A DNA stretch of 64,000 nt from Lachnospiraceae bacterium (GTDB taxonomy: Bacteria; Bacillota; Clostridia; Lachnospirales; Lachnospiraceae), in the NCBI GenBank assembly GCA_022510745.1, contig JAFLSY010000012.1, positions 23,238-87,237 on the forward strand, written 5' to 3'. The notes under the pieces were generated by a model, which saw only the letters and a program-made list of their open reading frames with translations, did not search any database and was not told the origin of the DNA. Each line of letters starts with the position of its first letter. Position 1 is the stretch's first letter. Positions 46,372 to 55,628 of this stretch are shown here, in pieces. Position numbers and translations under genes: made by a program.

Positions 46372-47916
46372 TTAACTCCAGAACTGCTGCCTGCCGTTGT
46401 TATAGCATACCGCTTCCGACAGATGGGATGTACTGATACGGTTTTCACCCTCCAAATCCGCAATGGTTCTGGCCAGCTTGATCACTTTATGATAGGCACG
46501 CAGGCTCATCTGACCTGCATCAAAAACCTGCTCCAGAAAACGCCGTTCATCGCTCCCCAGCACACAGTAGCGCTCTACCTCCCTCCCCGGTAGTTCCCCG
46601 TTAAAGTGATAGGATGTACCCCTAAATCGCAGGTTCTGCCTTTTTCTGGCCTCCATGACTCGTCTTCTTATCGTCACACTTGATTCTTCATTCCTCCATT
46701 GATGCAGTTCTTTTAACTGCACTGCCGATACCTCTGCCACCATGTCAATCCTATCTAAGATAGGCCCGGAAATTCTTCCCAGATAACGACGGATTTCCGT
46801 TTCACTGCAGTTGCATCTGTTTCTGTCAGGATAATGGCCGCAGGGACAGGGGTTCATCGCACCAATCAGCATAAAATCCGCCGGATAGGTACAATTTCCC
46901 CTACTCCTAATTACCCGTACAACCTTTTCTTCCATGGGCTGGCGCAGTACTTCCAGCGCTTCCGAGGAAAACTCCGGCATTTCATCTAAAAAAAGGATAC
47001 CTCTATGGGAAAAAGACAGCATCCCCGGTCTGGGAAGCCTACCGCCTCCGGCCAGTGCCTGAGGCGAGATAGTGTGGTGGGGAGCTACAAAGGGCCGCTC
47101 TTTAGTCAGTCCCTCTCTTCCTGCCAGTTTACCGGCAATACTATAGATACTGGCAACTTCCATTTTCTCCTGTTTGGTAAGTGGTGGCAGAATGCTTGGA
47201 ATTCGGCTGGCTATCATAGTCTTTCCCGCTCCCGGCGGTCCTGCCAGTAACAGATGATGAAAACCTGCCGCCGCTACCTCCGCCGCTCTTTTCGCACTCT
47301 CCTGCCCATAAACGTCCGCAAAATCCAATCGTTCCCGGTTTTCCTGTTTTTCCGGATTTTTCTTTATTTTTTCCTGCTGTTTTAAAATACTCTTTCTTTT
47401 CTCCTCTCCTGCCTGCAGATATTCTAAAAATTCCGCCATGCTTTTTACTCCGATGAGAGAAATCCCCGGTATCCCGACACCCTCCCCAACATTTTCTATT
47501 GGTACGATCAAATATTGAATTCCCTCCTTTTGCAGAGCCAGCGCAATAGGAAGCACTCCGTTGATACGGCCGACTGCACCATCTAATGCCAGTTCTCCCA
47601 GAAAGGCCGTTGTTCTTAAGGAATCCGCTTCCACGATTCCCATACAAGACAATAGCCCAGCAGCAATTGCCAGATCATACCCCGTCCCTTCCTTTCTGAT
47701 ATTGGCGGGAGAAAGATTTACGGTGATTTTAGCCACCGGGAGTGTCATACCGGCATTTTTTAAGGCAATCTGCACTCTCTCTTTTGCCTCTTTGACTTCT
47801 CTCCCCAGACTTCCCACCAGTTCAAATCCTGGCAGACCTCGAGAAATATCTACTTCCACCCGTACAGGGTAGGCTTCTAAACCGGCTATTCCGCCGGCGC
47901 ACATACTACTGAACAT
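46372..47916 (-). CDS. comM: YifB/ComM-family Mg chelatase-like AAA ATPase
   Basis: 514 residues from the ATG at 47916 (MFSSMCAGGIAGLEAYPV), which follows AAAGGAG by 7 bases. N-terminal Lon-like ChlI fold (1-165), AAA core with Walker A AGPPGAGKTMIAS, Walker B GILFLDEMPEFS, a cysteine-rich NPCPCGHYPDRNRCNCS, and C-terminal lid domain. In naturally competent species ComM is a hexameric helicase aiding branch migration during transformation. Paired with dprA 52 bases downstream. A long inverted repeat lies in its upstream leader. Confidence 0.93.
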   Translation of the reverse strand: MFSSMCAGGIAGLEAYPVRVEVDISRGLPGFELVGSLGREVKEAKERVQIALKNAGMTLPVAKITVNLSPANIRKEGTGYDLAIAAGLLSCMGIVEADSLRTTAFLGELALDGAVGRINGVLPIALALQKEGIQYLIVPIENVGEGVGIPGISLIGVKSMAEFLEYLQAGEEKRKSILKQQEKIKKNPEKQENRERLDFADVYGQESAKRAAEVAAAGFHHLLLAGPPGAGKTMIASRIPSILPPLTKQEKMEVASIYSIAGKLAGREGLTKERPFVAPHHTISPQALAGGGRLPRPGMLSFSHRGILFLDEMPEFSSEALEVLRQPMEEKVVRVIRSRGNCTYPADFMLIGAMNPCPCGHYPDRNRCNCSETEIRRYLGRISGPILDRIDMVAEVSAVQLKELHQWRNEESSVTIRRRVMEARKRQNLRFRGTSYHFNGELPGREVERYCVLGSDERRFLEQVFDAGQMSLRAYHKVIKLARTIADLEGENRISTSHLSEAVCYNNGRQQFWS

Positions 47917-47950
47917 GTTTTTGCTCCTTTCATGAATGATTTTTATTGAG

Positions 47951-48011
47951 GTGCAAATAACCAAAACGGGCTCAGATGCCGTGGCATTCGCCCTTATTTG
48001 GTTATTTGCAC
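47951..48011. repeat. Long near-palindromic element upstream of comM
   Basis: Perfect 15-bp arms GTGCAAATAACCAAA (47951-47965) and TTTGGTTATTTGCAC (47997-48011). Inside, GGGC pairs with GCCC and ATGCC with GGCAT, so nearly the whole 61 bases can fold as one hairpin. No T run follows on either strand, so it is not a standard terminator. Confidence 0.85.
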
Positions 48012-48215
48012 GGTTCAGACTAAGGAAATTTGATATGTTTCATAAGGAAAATGTAAAGAACCTATGAAATCGCTTGAAATAAAAAGACATTACAGATCAT
48101 AATGCAAAATAATAAATATAATACAAAATATCTTTTTTAAAAAATATTATTAAAAAATCTGGAAATAAAACTCGAATGATAATGGAAAAGACTTTGATAA
48201 ACAGATTTTAGATAA

Positions 48216-48239
48216 GGCGGCCAGCCGGAACCGGCCGCC
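48216..48239 (-). terminator. GC-rich hairpin after pilT
   Basis: 7-bp GGCGGCC / GGCCGCC stem about 37 bases past the pilT stop. On the minus strand it is followed by TTATCTAAAATCTG, a weak T tract, so termination is only possible. Confidence 0.45.
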
Positions 48240-48276
48240 AACACTACTGATTGGTTTTAGATAAATTCAAGAGACA

Positions 48277-49332
48277 TTATATCTTATTTTCCATACCGTC
48301 GGGATCCTGTGCAAACTGAATCGCCATATCCCTGCTAATGCGTCCGTTATAATACAGCTGCTGAATGGCTTCATCCATGGTGATCATGCCCAGCTTCCGG
48401 TTGGTCTGCATAACAGAAGTCAGCTGGTGAGATTTACCCTCGCGAATAAGGTTGCGCACCGCATGGTTGGCATGCATAACCTCAAAAGCTGCCACACGCC
48501 CCATCTCATCGCTGGTGGGTATCAACTGCTGAGAAACAACCGCTTCCAATACGTTGGAAAGCTGCACGCGTATCTGCTGCTGCTGGTGAGGAGGAAATAC
48601 GTCAATAACACGGTCCACGGTACTGGCTGCACCGATGGTATGTAAGGTAGAAAGCACCAAATGTCCTGTTTCCGCCGCCGTAATAGCCACGCTGATGGTT
48701 TCCAAATCTCTCATCTCACCTACCAGTATGACATCGGGGTCCTCTCTCAACGCTGCCCTAAGTGCATTGGCATAATTCTCGGAATCCAATCCGATTTCTC
48801 GCTGATTCACCATGGCCATCTTATGCTGGTGCAGATACTCGATAGGGTCCTCCAGCGTAATGACATGGGCATCTCTGCAGTTATTGATTTTATCGATAAT
48901 AGCTGCCAGTGTAGTGGACTTACCGCTTCCTGTAGGGCCGGTTACCAGTACAAGACCTCGTTTACGCTGATATAATTCGATAACAGAATCCGGTACTCCC
49001 AGTTCTTCGGGGGAGGGTACTTTGGTGCCTACCAGACGAAACGCAAAGGCCACGGAACCTCTCTGCTTATATGCATTCACACGATAACGTCCCAACTCCG
49101 GAATGGAAAAGGACATATCGTACTCGCCTCTTTCCTCAAATTTGGCTTTCTGGGTTTCTGACATAACATCCAGTACAACTTCCAGGGTATCTGCAGGTAA
49201 CAGTCTTCCATGGCGTTCCATGGTAATCAGCTTACCGTTTACCCTCATCTTAGGAGGAATACCTACCGTCAGATGCACATCCGATGCGCCGGCGATTTTT
49301 GCTTCCTCCAAAATCTCTCTGATATGGGGCAT
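48277..49332 (-). CDS. pilT: PilT-family type IV pilus retraction ATPase
   Basis: 351 residues. N-terminal PAS-like domain (SDVHLTVGIPPKMRVNG), Walker A TGPTGSGKSTTLAA near residue 130, the Asp box ITLEDPIEYLH, Walker B DPDVILVGEMRD, and the His box TGHLVLSTLHT. The C-terminal helix carries an AIRNLIREGK-like AIRNLI variant, VRNLIREGKSHQL. It retracts type IV pili for twitching or DNA uptake. No pilus assembly genes are next to it; dprA and comM are the downstream neighbours. Confidence 0.95.
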   Translation of the reverse strand: MPHIREILEEAKIAGASDVHLTVGIPPKMRVNGKLITMERHGRLLPADTLEVVLDVMSETQKAKFEERGEYDMSFSIPELGRYRVNAYKQRGSVAFAFRLVGTKVPSPEELGVPDSVIELYQRKRGLVLVTGPTGSGKSTTLAAIIDKINNCRDAHVITLEDPIEYLHQHKMAMVNQREIGLDSENYANALRAALREDPDVILVGEMRDLETISVAITAAETGHLVLSTLHTIGAASTVDRVIDVFPPHQQQQIRVQLSNVLEAVVSQQLIPTSDEMGRVAAFEVMHANHAVRNLIREGKSHQLTSVMQTNRKLGMITMDEAIQQLYYNGRISRDMAIQFAQDPDGMENKI

Positions 49333-49355
49333 GATTTTTCTCCTTTATAAAAATA

Positions 49356-50459
49356 TTATTGCGGTCCTGTAATATGAATTCCGGCTTTTGCCAGATAGTC
49401 ATCATCAAATATATAACGGTTGTCCAATGTTTTCATAATATCTACGATTTCCAGATCTTTATTGGCCCTGATATCCAGGTCAATGATATTGTTATCCCGA
49501 AAGCTCAAGATCATGGGGCGCAGGATATTTGCCTCGTTTTCTCTGATAACCAGGGCTTTCTCTCCCGTATTCAGTTCCACGCTGATACCCGCCGCCAGAA
49601 TATGGATGCTGTCAATCAACGCTCTTACCACCTGTGGGTCAAAACTCTCCGGCCGCTCCATCAGATAACGGATGGCCACTACCTCCGACCGGGGCGCTCC
49701 CTCTAACTGCATTGCGGTCATGGAATCGTACATATCCGCTACCGCCAAAATCTTGGCACCCGTTATCAGTTTCATGTCGTAGGCTTGTCCTTCCTTCGCC
49801 CCGGCAATAATCCTCTCACTTTGCATACAGATACGTCTGACCGTGGTTCCTTCAGACAACGCGGTTTCTATTAATTCATAGGCGCCTGTTTCCGCCCGTT
49901 TCAGAGCCTTCTCCGATTCCTCCGTCGGCTCTGCCAGATTCACCTCAGGCGGCAGCGTCAACTTTCCCATATCGTGAACAATGGCTGCAAGAACGGCGGG
50001 AAGCTGCTCGTCGCGTTTGATATTCAAAACATGTCCCATCATGGCGCAGAGAATCGCCACATTCAGGGAATGTTTGAAAATATAGTCCTCCTTGCTGCGC
50101 AGGTTTTGTATAAAGTTAATCTTTTTATCCAAATGTCCGTAATTTTTAATGATTCTGTCCGCGATAATCTGCAGTTTGCTCTGCTTCTTTGTATTTAATA
50201 TATGATTCAATTCCTCCTGAATGGAAAAAACCGACATAGTCTGAAAACGTTCAAATTCCAGATCTTCCTCTGTCATGGGAGGCACCGGTTCAGCAGGCTC
50301 CAGAATAAAAAGACCTATCAGCCCAAAGTTTGCAATACTGGCAATACCCTGGGCTGTCAGCTTAGAATCTCTCTCAAATAGAAGCACGCCCTCCTTATTG
50401 TAAATCGGCCGCGCCAGACGCATCCCTGCTTTTAAGTCCTTCGCTTTTACAAACTGCAT
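49356..50459 (-). CDS. HD-domain (HD-GYP-like) putative cyclic-di-GMP phosphodiesterase
   Basis: 367 residues. N-terminal 130 or so resemble the regulator segment common in HD-GYP proteins (MQFVKAKDLKAGMRLARPIY). The HD domain has FKHSLNVAILCAMMGH, then AAIVHDMGKLTLPPEV with the HD pair, and AVADMYDSMTA. The second-half GYP loop is degenerate or missing, so catalytic activity is not certain. The gene is 23 bases upstream of pilT, which suggests a link between cyclic-di-GMP and pilus retraction. Confidence 0.85.
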   Translation of the reverse strand: MQFVKAKDLKAGMRLARPIYNKEGVLLFERDSKLTAQGIASIANFGLIGLFILEPAEPVPPMTEEDLEFERFQTMSVFSIQEELNHILNTKKQSKLQIIADRIIKNYGHLDKKINFIQNLRSKEDYIFKHSLNVAILCAMMGHVLNIKRDEQLPAVLAAIVHDMGKLTLPPEVNLAEPTEESEKALKRAETGAYELIETALSEGTTVRRICMQSERIIAGAKEGQAYDMKLITGAKILAVADMYDSMTAMQLEGAPRSEVVAIRYLMERPESFDPQVVRALIDSIHILAAGISVELNTGEKALVIRENEANILRPMILSFRDNNIIDLDIRANKDLEIVDIMKTLDNRYIFDDDYLAKAGIHITGPQ

Positions 50460-50561
50460 CTTTGTCTCCTCGCCTTTTTCTGCAGTAATAATACTTAAAA
50501 GTAGTATATCATATAGTAAACTGAAAATCCATGCACTATCAAAAAATTTTTCTCACAGTTC

Positions 50562-51209
50562 TTAAGTTTTGTGAAATTCTTCCTTCAGTTTCATCAGGGC
50601 CTTCTTCTCAATACGCGACACATAGCTGCGGGAAATCCCCAGTTTTTTTCCTATTTCACTTTGCGTAACCTCTCTGCCATCTTCAAGTCCATACCTTAAA
50701 AAAAGAATCTCCCTCTCCCTCGGTGTAAGGCAATTGTCCAAAAAAACGCGCATTTTGCGCAAGTTCTCCTCCACGGTCAACCTATCAACCACATCCGTCT
50801 GTTCTCCCTCGATCACATCCAGTAGATTAATCTCATTACCTTCCTTATCCGTGCCAATGGGTTCATAAAGAGAAACTTCTCTCGAAATCTTTTTCCTGGC
50901 CCGCAGCATCATCAACAGTTCATTGTCTATACATCTGCAGGCATAGGTAGCAAGTCTCCCTTTTCCTGCATCGAAGGTGTCCACCGCCTTAATCAGCCCT
51001 ATCGTACCTATGGAAATCAAATCTTCCATGTCCTCTTCAATATTTTGATACTTCTTGGCAATATGCGCAACCAGCCGCAGATTGCGTTCAATCAGAATTT
51101 CCTTTGCAAATGCGGCTTCTTCCCTGCTTCCCTCTTTCAGTAGACGAATATAACCGGCTTCTTCCTCTGAGGATAAAGGTTTCTTAAAGGTTTTCAAGAC
51201 AGCCCCCAA
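50562..51209 (-). CDS. sigK: Sporulation sigma factor SigK
   Basis: 215 residues with both halves joined, so not interrupted by a skin-type element. Region 2 NLRLVAHIAKKYQ and EDLISIGTIGLIKAV; the SigK/E-specific IGTDKEGNEINLLDVIE; region 4 LTPREREILFLRYGLEDGRE and GISRSYVSRIEKKALMKL. Mother-cell late sporulation factor. Starts with TTG (51209 or the second TTG at 51197 after GGGGG); no ATG fits. The processed pro-sequence seen in Bacillus is short or absent here. Confidence 0.92.
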   Translation of the reverse strand: MGAVLKTFKKPLSSEEEAGYIRLLKEGSREEAAFAKEILIERNLRLVAHIAKKYQNIEEDMEDLISIGTIGLIKAVDTFDAGKGRLATYACRCIDNELLMMLRARKKISREVSLYEPIGTDKEGNEINLLDVIEGEQTDVVDRLTVEENLRKMRVFLDNCLTPREREILFLRYGLEDGREVTQSEIGKKLGISRSYVSRIEKKALMKLKEEFHKT

Positions 51210-51348
51210 AAGCAGATTTATTATATTCTATGTGCCGGATATTCTTCTAGTGCCTTTCCATCCTTTTTAACCCGCTAAAATTCCTCCTATCTCATACATC
51301 TTAACAGCGCAAACAAGACATCTATATGTCATGTTTTGACAAAAATAT

Positions 51349-51367
51349 GCGGATCCTTAGGATCCGC
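51349..51367 (-). terminator. Terminator ending the lepA-hemW gene run
   Basis: 8-bp stem GCGGATCC / GGATCCGC with 3-base loop TTA. On the minus strand ATATTTTTG follows. It lies 6 bases past the stop of the rdgB-like remnant. Confidence 0.85.
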
Positions 51368-51372
51368 CAGGT

Positions 51373-51543
51373 TTACCATAGAGAAAGATGCTTTTGAAAG
51401 AACTCCAAAAATCCGTCCTCCACAATTTCGAGGATCTCCATGGTCAGATCCTTTAAGCCGATTAGTTCGATAGAAAGCGGTGTAAGCCATCTGCGCATCG
51501 ATTCCAGCTTTGCCGGGTTGCCGGTACCGTATAATAATTTCAT
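51373..51543 (-). pseudogene. N-terminal remnant of a RdgB/HAM1-like non-canonical purine NTP pyrophosphatase
   Basis: 56 codons from ATG 51543 with AAAGGA 9 bases upstream. The first 44 residues match the start of the ITPase/RdgB family: MKLLYGTGNPAKLESMRRWL (the nucleotide-binding TGNxxK motif), IELIGLKDL and EIVEDG. After that point, where the family continues with a conserved T-x-x-E-N-A helix, the sequence diverges to FLEFFQKHLSLW and stops; a terminator follows 6 bases later. About three quarters of the enzyme are missing. It is either a deletion remnant or, less likely, a minimal peptide. Confidence 0.7.
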
Positions 51544-51575
51544 TGTTATAGATCCTTTCTTGTGTGTATGTCGTT

Positions 51576-51844
51576 TTATTTTCTAACCCTATCATTCCAA
51601 TTCGTTGATATATGATACTTTGAATTGTTGGTATTTCCCTCAGCCACTATGCATCCTGCATCTATAAGCATCTTAAGATACCTTCGTACTGTTGCTGCAG
51701 ATCTCTTGGCAATATTTTCGGCTTTCTTTGGAGTAATTACTTCATACGCTTCAATAAAATCAACAAGTTCCTTCATTTTTTCTTTAATTCACCCAAAATT
51801 TTTGATATGCCTGTGGATTTCTTCTCAGACAAATCAATTTCCAT
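51576..51844 (-). pseudogene. Small winged-helix protein gene split by a frameshift
   Basis: An ATG at 51844 after AGGAG encodes MEIDLSEKKSTGISKILGEL and stops after 23 codons in an A-rich run (AAAGAAAAAATGA). The stop overlaps an ATG (ATGA at 51773-51776) opening a 66-codon frame, MKELVDFIEAYEVITPKKAE, which continues as a winged helix (NIAKRSAATVRRYLKMLIDA, then a GNTNNSKYHI wing). One added or lost A would join the two parts. The second frame has no ribosome site of its own. Alternatives are translational coupling or programmed slippage. The domain resembles the C-terminal wHTH of larger ATP-binding or Fic-type regulators; nothing else of those remains. Confidence 0.6.
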
Positions 51845-51856
51845 AAAAAACATCTC

Positions 51857-52600
51857 CTAACTATTTCTTGCTTCTGTGATTTCCGCATTGATTTCTTCAA
51901 GAGGCATTTCACCTATACCGTTTTCTGCTGCAATCTTACTTGCCTCTTTCATCGCTATAATTGCACTATTTTCTTTTGGAATGTCCTCTGTATCTTCATC
52001 TGCTCTATTATCATACATTGTTATCTCTCTGATACTTTTTACACTCCCGGTTGTACTATATAAATTACTGTTATTCCCATTAGGCATTTGTGACATAAGA
52101 TAAATGTTGCTTGCTTTTTCTACTTCTATTATTTCATTCAGATACCGACGGCTTGACGGTAAACACAAAAAGAGTGCCGTAAGAAACAGTATTACCGGAA
52201 TCAACATCTGCACAAAATACGCAATTATGGCAGCCAAAGGATAATTACTGTCGATCTGCGTAAGCAGACCAATATTTTCTGCAATCACTATCACATTCGC
52301 CGCAAATGCCAGCCACAGGAGTATAATACCTAAAAAGGCTCTTCCCGCTATCCATAAAATAAAGAGACCGATTAACAGCCTGATTATTTCTTTGCCTAAT
52401 TGAGAAAAATTATTCATCCATGCCATAAGGATAACTGCACAGATAAAATTTATGAAATACATTATTCGCAAAAACCCCAGAAGTATCTTTCGCACAGCCA
52501 AAAATCTTTTTATTCCGGGCTGTTCCTTATATAACTCTTGATATTGCAGTTCCCGAAAAGCTTTGTATTTCTCCATCAATCCTTTACTTATTTTTTGCAT
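51857..52600 (-). CDS. Hypothetical membrane protein
   Basis: 247 residues, not recognised. A basic N-terminal 40 residues precedes four predicted helices (about 42-64, 70-88, 90-108 and 123-147), then a cytoplasmic, acidic C-terminal tail of about 100 residues (NRADEDTEDIPKENS, EMPLEEINAEITEARNS). AGGAGG lies 7 bases before the ATG. It sits 10 bases after hemW and 12 before the broken winged-helix gene, so it is the third gene of the lepA-hemW run. Confidence 0.7.
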   Translation of the reverse strand: MQKISKGLMEKYKAFRELQYQELYKEQPGIKRFLAVRKILLGFLRIMYFINFICAVILMAWMNNFSQLGKEIIRLLIGLFILWIAGRAFLGIILLWLAFAANVIVIAENIGLLTQIDSNYPLAAIIAYFVQMLIPVILFLTALFLCLPSSRRYLNEIIEVEKASNIYLMSQMPNGNNSNLYSTTGSVKSIREITMYDNRADEDTEDIPKENSAIIAMKEASKIAAENGIGEMPLEEINAEITEARNS

Positions 52601-52610
52601 ATTTTTCCTC

Positions 52611-53774
52611 CTATAAAAACTGAGCCATCACATAATTACTCACATCTCTGCCCCGTTTGCTCAAAGCTACCCGCTCTCCGTTTTCCAGCAGTCCCATCTT
52701 TTCATTGTCCCGTAAGACTTGCCCGTAAATCTCTTCCATGGATACACCGAAGTAACGGTAAAATGCCTGTTTCTCTACTCCTTTCGTGAGCCTCAGCCCC
52801 AAGAACATAAACTCCGCCATCTGCTCCTTCACGGAAAGCGGTGTACGCTCCATGACCTTATCAGCTTCCTTTAAATAGGTCTGCAGATCCGTATGATTTT
52901 GGCAGCGGACATTGTCTATCAAAGAAGCCGCCCCCAGCCCAAAACCAATATAATCGCCCCGCTGCCAATATACCTTGTTGTGATAGCATTCGTACCCCTC
53001 TAAACTGTAATTCGAAATTTCATATTGGTGATACCCCGCATCTTTCAGCAATCTTTCTGTCAACTCATACATCCGTCTCTCCTCCTCCTCAGAGGGAAGA
53101 TGCTTTTGGGGCTCTCCCGTCCGTTCCAGCGCTTCCTTTTCTTCCCCATACAGGGCAAAAAAGGGAGTTCCTTCCTCAATGATCAGGCTGTATGCGGAAA
53201 TATGCTCCGGTATGGGTCTAAGAGCCAGCAGTTTGTGCAGAGTATCCTCATAATCCTCCGGCTTCTGTCCCGGCAGCGCCGCCATAATATCCACATTTAC
53301 ATTTTTAAAACCCGCTTCCCGCACGAGTCGGTAGGTCCTTAAAAAATCCTCATAACTGTGTATTCTTCCCAAGAGCGTCAGCTCCTTATCATGAGCCGAC
53401 TGCAGCCCGATACTTATCCTGTTCACTCCGGCCTTTTGATACGCAGACAAATCCTCTCCCGTAACAGTACCGGGATTGACCTCCATGGAAATCTCCGCAT
53501 CCTCCGCTACCGTAAAGTGAGAAAACAGGGTTTCCAGTACCCTGCAGAGCCGCCCGGGACCGGCTACGGAAGGCGTACCTCCTCCAATATAGACACTGCG
53601 CACCACTTGACGGGAATATTCTTTTGCATGTGTGGTCATTTCCTCAAAAAGCGCATGAAAATATTCCTCCTGCACCCGGTCCGAGGCCGGGGCAGAAAGA
53701 AAATCACAATATTTGCATTTCTTTTTACAAAATGGAATGTGAATATAGATACTTAATTCTTCAGAATCACTCAT
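52611..53774 (-). CDS. hemW: Radical SAM heme chaperone HemW
   Basis: 387 residues from the ATG at 53774 (MSDSEELSIYIHIPFCKKKC); an in-frame ATG at 53795 lies inside lepA. The 4Fe-4S motif CKKKCKYCDF has the HemW/HemN spacing, followed by YIGGGTPSVAGPG and VNRISIGLQSAHDKEL, and a C-terminal HemN_C domain (about 300-380). HemW-type proteins bind and transfer heme rather than oxidise coproporphyrinogen. The start overlaps the lepA stop region by 7 bases fewer than the alternative; lepA-hemW is a common Firmicute pair. Confidence 0.93.
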   Translation of the reverse strand: MSDSEELSIYIHIPFCKKKCKYCDFLSAPASDRVQEEYFHALFEEMTTHAKEYSRQVVRSVYIGGGTPSVAGPGRLCRVLETLFSHFTVAEDAEISMEVNPGTVTGEDLSAYQKAGVNRISIGLQSAHDKELTLLGRIHSYEDFLRTYRLVREAGFKNVNVDIMAALPGQKPEDYEDTLHKLLALRPIPEHISAYSLIIEEGTPFFALYGEEKEALERTGEPQKHLPSEEEERRMYELTERLLKDAGYHQYEISNYSLEGYECYHNKVYWQRGDYIGFGLGAASLIDNVRCQNHTDLQTYLKEADKVMERTPLSVKEQMAEFMFLGLRLTKGVEKQAFYRYFGVSMEEIYGQVLRDNEKMGLLENGERVALSKRGRDVSNYVMAQFL

Positions 53775-53781
53775 GATATGC

Positions 53782-55599
53782 CTACTTTTTATCATCCAGC
53801 TTTAAGACGCTCATAAAAGCCTTCTGCGGAATTTCCACGCTGCCAATCTGGCGCATACGCTTTTTACCCTCTTTCTGCTTTTCCAAGAGTTTCTTCTTAC
53901 GGGTAATATCGCCTCCATAGCATTTTGCCAGCACATCCTTACGCATGGCTTTAACCGTTTCTCTGGCTATGATCTTGCCTCCCACAGCCGCCTGTATGGG
54001 AATTTCAAACAGATGCCTTGGGATCTCATCCTTAAGCTTTTCACACATCTTACGCCCCCGCTCATAGGCGCTGTCACCATGGACGATAAAGGAAAGAGCG
54101 TCCACCTCTTCCCGGTTAATTAAAATGTCCAGCTTCACCAGCTTGGACTCCTCATATCCCTTTAAATCGTAATCAAAGGAAGCATAACCTCTGGAACGGG
54201 ACTTTAAAGCATCAAAGAAATCATAGATGATCTCATTAAGCGGCAGATCATAACGCAGCAGCGCTCTGGTTTCCTCCATATATTCCATCCCCAGATACCT
54301 GCCCCGTCTTTCCTGACAAAGCTCCATAATAGGACCGATGAATTCCGTTGTCACCATGATTTCAGCCGAGACAATGGGCTCCTCCATATAATCTATCTCG
54401 GAAGGGTCCGGCAGGTTGGAAGGATTGGTAAGTTCCACAACCTCGCCATTGGTCTTGTGTACTTTATATACAACACCCGGTGCCGTCGTCACCAGATCCA
54501 GATTGTATTCTCTCTCCAGCCTCTCCTGCACGATCTCCAAATGCAGCAATCCTAAGAAGCCACAGCGGAAGCCAAACCCCAGTGCAATGGAGGTTTCCGG
54601 TTCATAATTAAGGGAGGCGTCATTTAACTGCAGCTTTTCAAGTGCATCCCGAAGATCCGGATACTTTGCGCCATCCGCCGGATACATACCGCAATAGACC
54701 ATGGAGTTGACTTTTTTATAGCCCGGCAGCGGCTCCTTACAGGGATTGTTCTTATCCGTAACCGTATCTCCTACAGCCGTATCCTTTACATTCTTAATGG
54801 AGGCCGTAATATACCCTACCATACCGGCGGAAAGTTCTTCACAGGGGATGAACTGCCCCGCTCCAAAATAGCCTACCTCCACTACCTCCTCGGCCGCACC
54901 GGTAGCCATCATTTTAATGACAGTCCCTTTTTTGACACAACCCTCTTTGACTCTGACAAAAACAATCACACCTTTATAGGGGTCGTATACAGAGTCAAAA
55001 ATCAAGGCCTGCAAAGGAGCGCTTGCATCCCCTGCAGGAGCCGGTATTTTAGACACAATGGCTTCTAGCACCTCTTCGATGCCAATGCCATTTTTCGCCG
55101 ATATCAAAGGCGCATCCTGCGCCTCGATACCGATCACGTCTTCAATTTCATCCTTGACCTTATCCGGCTGTGCACTGGGTAGATCGATCTTATTGATGAC
55201 CGGAAACACATCCAGATCATGATCCAAGGCCAGATAAACATTTGCCAGAGTCTGTGCCTCGATACCCTGTGCGGCATCCACCACTAAAATGGCGCCGTCA
55301 CAGGCCGCCAGAGAACGGCTGACTTCATAGTTAAAATCCACATGCCCCGGCGTATCTATCAGATTAAAAATATATTCCTCTCCATCTTTCGCCCTGTAAA
55401 CAGTTCTCACCGCCTGAGCCTTGATGGTAATTCCTCTTTCCCTTTCCAGCTCCATATTATCCAGCACCTGCGCCTGCATTTCCCTGCTGGTCAATAAGCC
55501 GGTATGTTCTATAATTCTGTCTGCCAGAGTAGATTTCCCATGATCAATATGGGCAACAATACAAAAATTCCTGATTTTGCTCTGGTCGATGCCTGCCAT
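53782..55599 (-). CDS. lepA: Elongation factor 4 (LepA)
   Basis: 605 residues, standard length. GTPase motifs [24 protein letters not shown] and [10 protein letters not shown]; domain 2 and 3 of the EF-G fold; LepA-specific C-terminal domain with [20 protein letters not shown] and [16 protein letters not shown]. It binds ribosomes and affects back-translocation or initiation under stress. Starts with ATG after GAGGTAAG. Confidence 0.97.
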   Translation of the reverse strand: MAGIDQSKIRNFCIVAHIDHGKSTLADRIIEHTGLLTSREMQAQVLDNMELERERGITIKAQAVRTVYRAKDGEEYIFNLIDTPGHVDFNYEVSRSLAACDGAILVVDAAQGIEAQTLANVYLALDHDLDVFPVINKIDLPSAQPDKVKDEIEDVIGIEAQDAPLISAKNGIGIEEVLEAIVSKIPAPAGDASAPLQALIFDSVYDPYKGVIVFVRVKEGCVKKGTVIKMMATGAAEEVVEVGYFGAGQFIPCEELSAGMVGYITASIKNVKDTAVGDTVTDKNNPCKEPLPGYKKVNSMVYCGMYPADGAKYPDLRDALEKLQLNDASLNYEPETSIALGFGFRCGFLGLLHLEIVQERLEREYNLDLVTTAPGVVYKVHKTNGEVVELTNPSNLPDPSEIDYMEEPIVSAEIMVTTEFIGPIMELCQERRGRYLGMEYMEETRALLRYDLPLNEIIYDFFDALKSRSRGYASFDYDLKGYEESKLVKLDILINREEVDALSFIVHGDSAYERGRKMCEKLKDEIPRHLFEIPIQAAVGGKIIARETVKAMRKDVLAKCYGGDITRKKKLLEKQKEGKKRMRQIGSVEIPQKAFMSVLKLDDKK

Positions 55600-55628
55600 G
55601 CTTCTTACCTCACGTTCTTCTAAGCTGT

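Larger units (their letters stand above)
47917..48276. other. Intergenic region between pilT and comM
   Basis: 360 bases. From left: comM ribosome site, the 61-bp inverted-repeat element (47951-48011), an A+T-rich stretch (about 48040-48200) without a clear open frame, and a GC-rich hairpin (48216-48239) just after pilT. No gene or known RNA was recognised. Confidence 0.7.

Noticed and set aside
50562..51209. sigK as an interrupted gene with a skin-type element
   Set aside because: Both conserved halves are present in one uninterrupted frame.
51329..51595. An 88-codon minus-strand frame starting MIGLENKTTYTQ
   Set aside because: It overlaps the rdgB-like remnant in another frame, crosses the terminator stem, lacks a ribosome site and has no family resemblance; the TGNPAK frame explains the region better.
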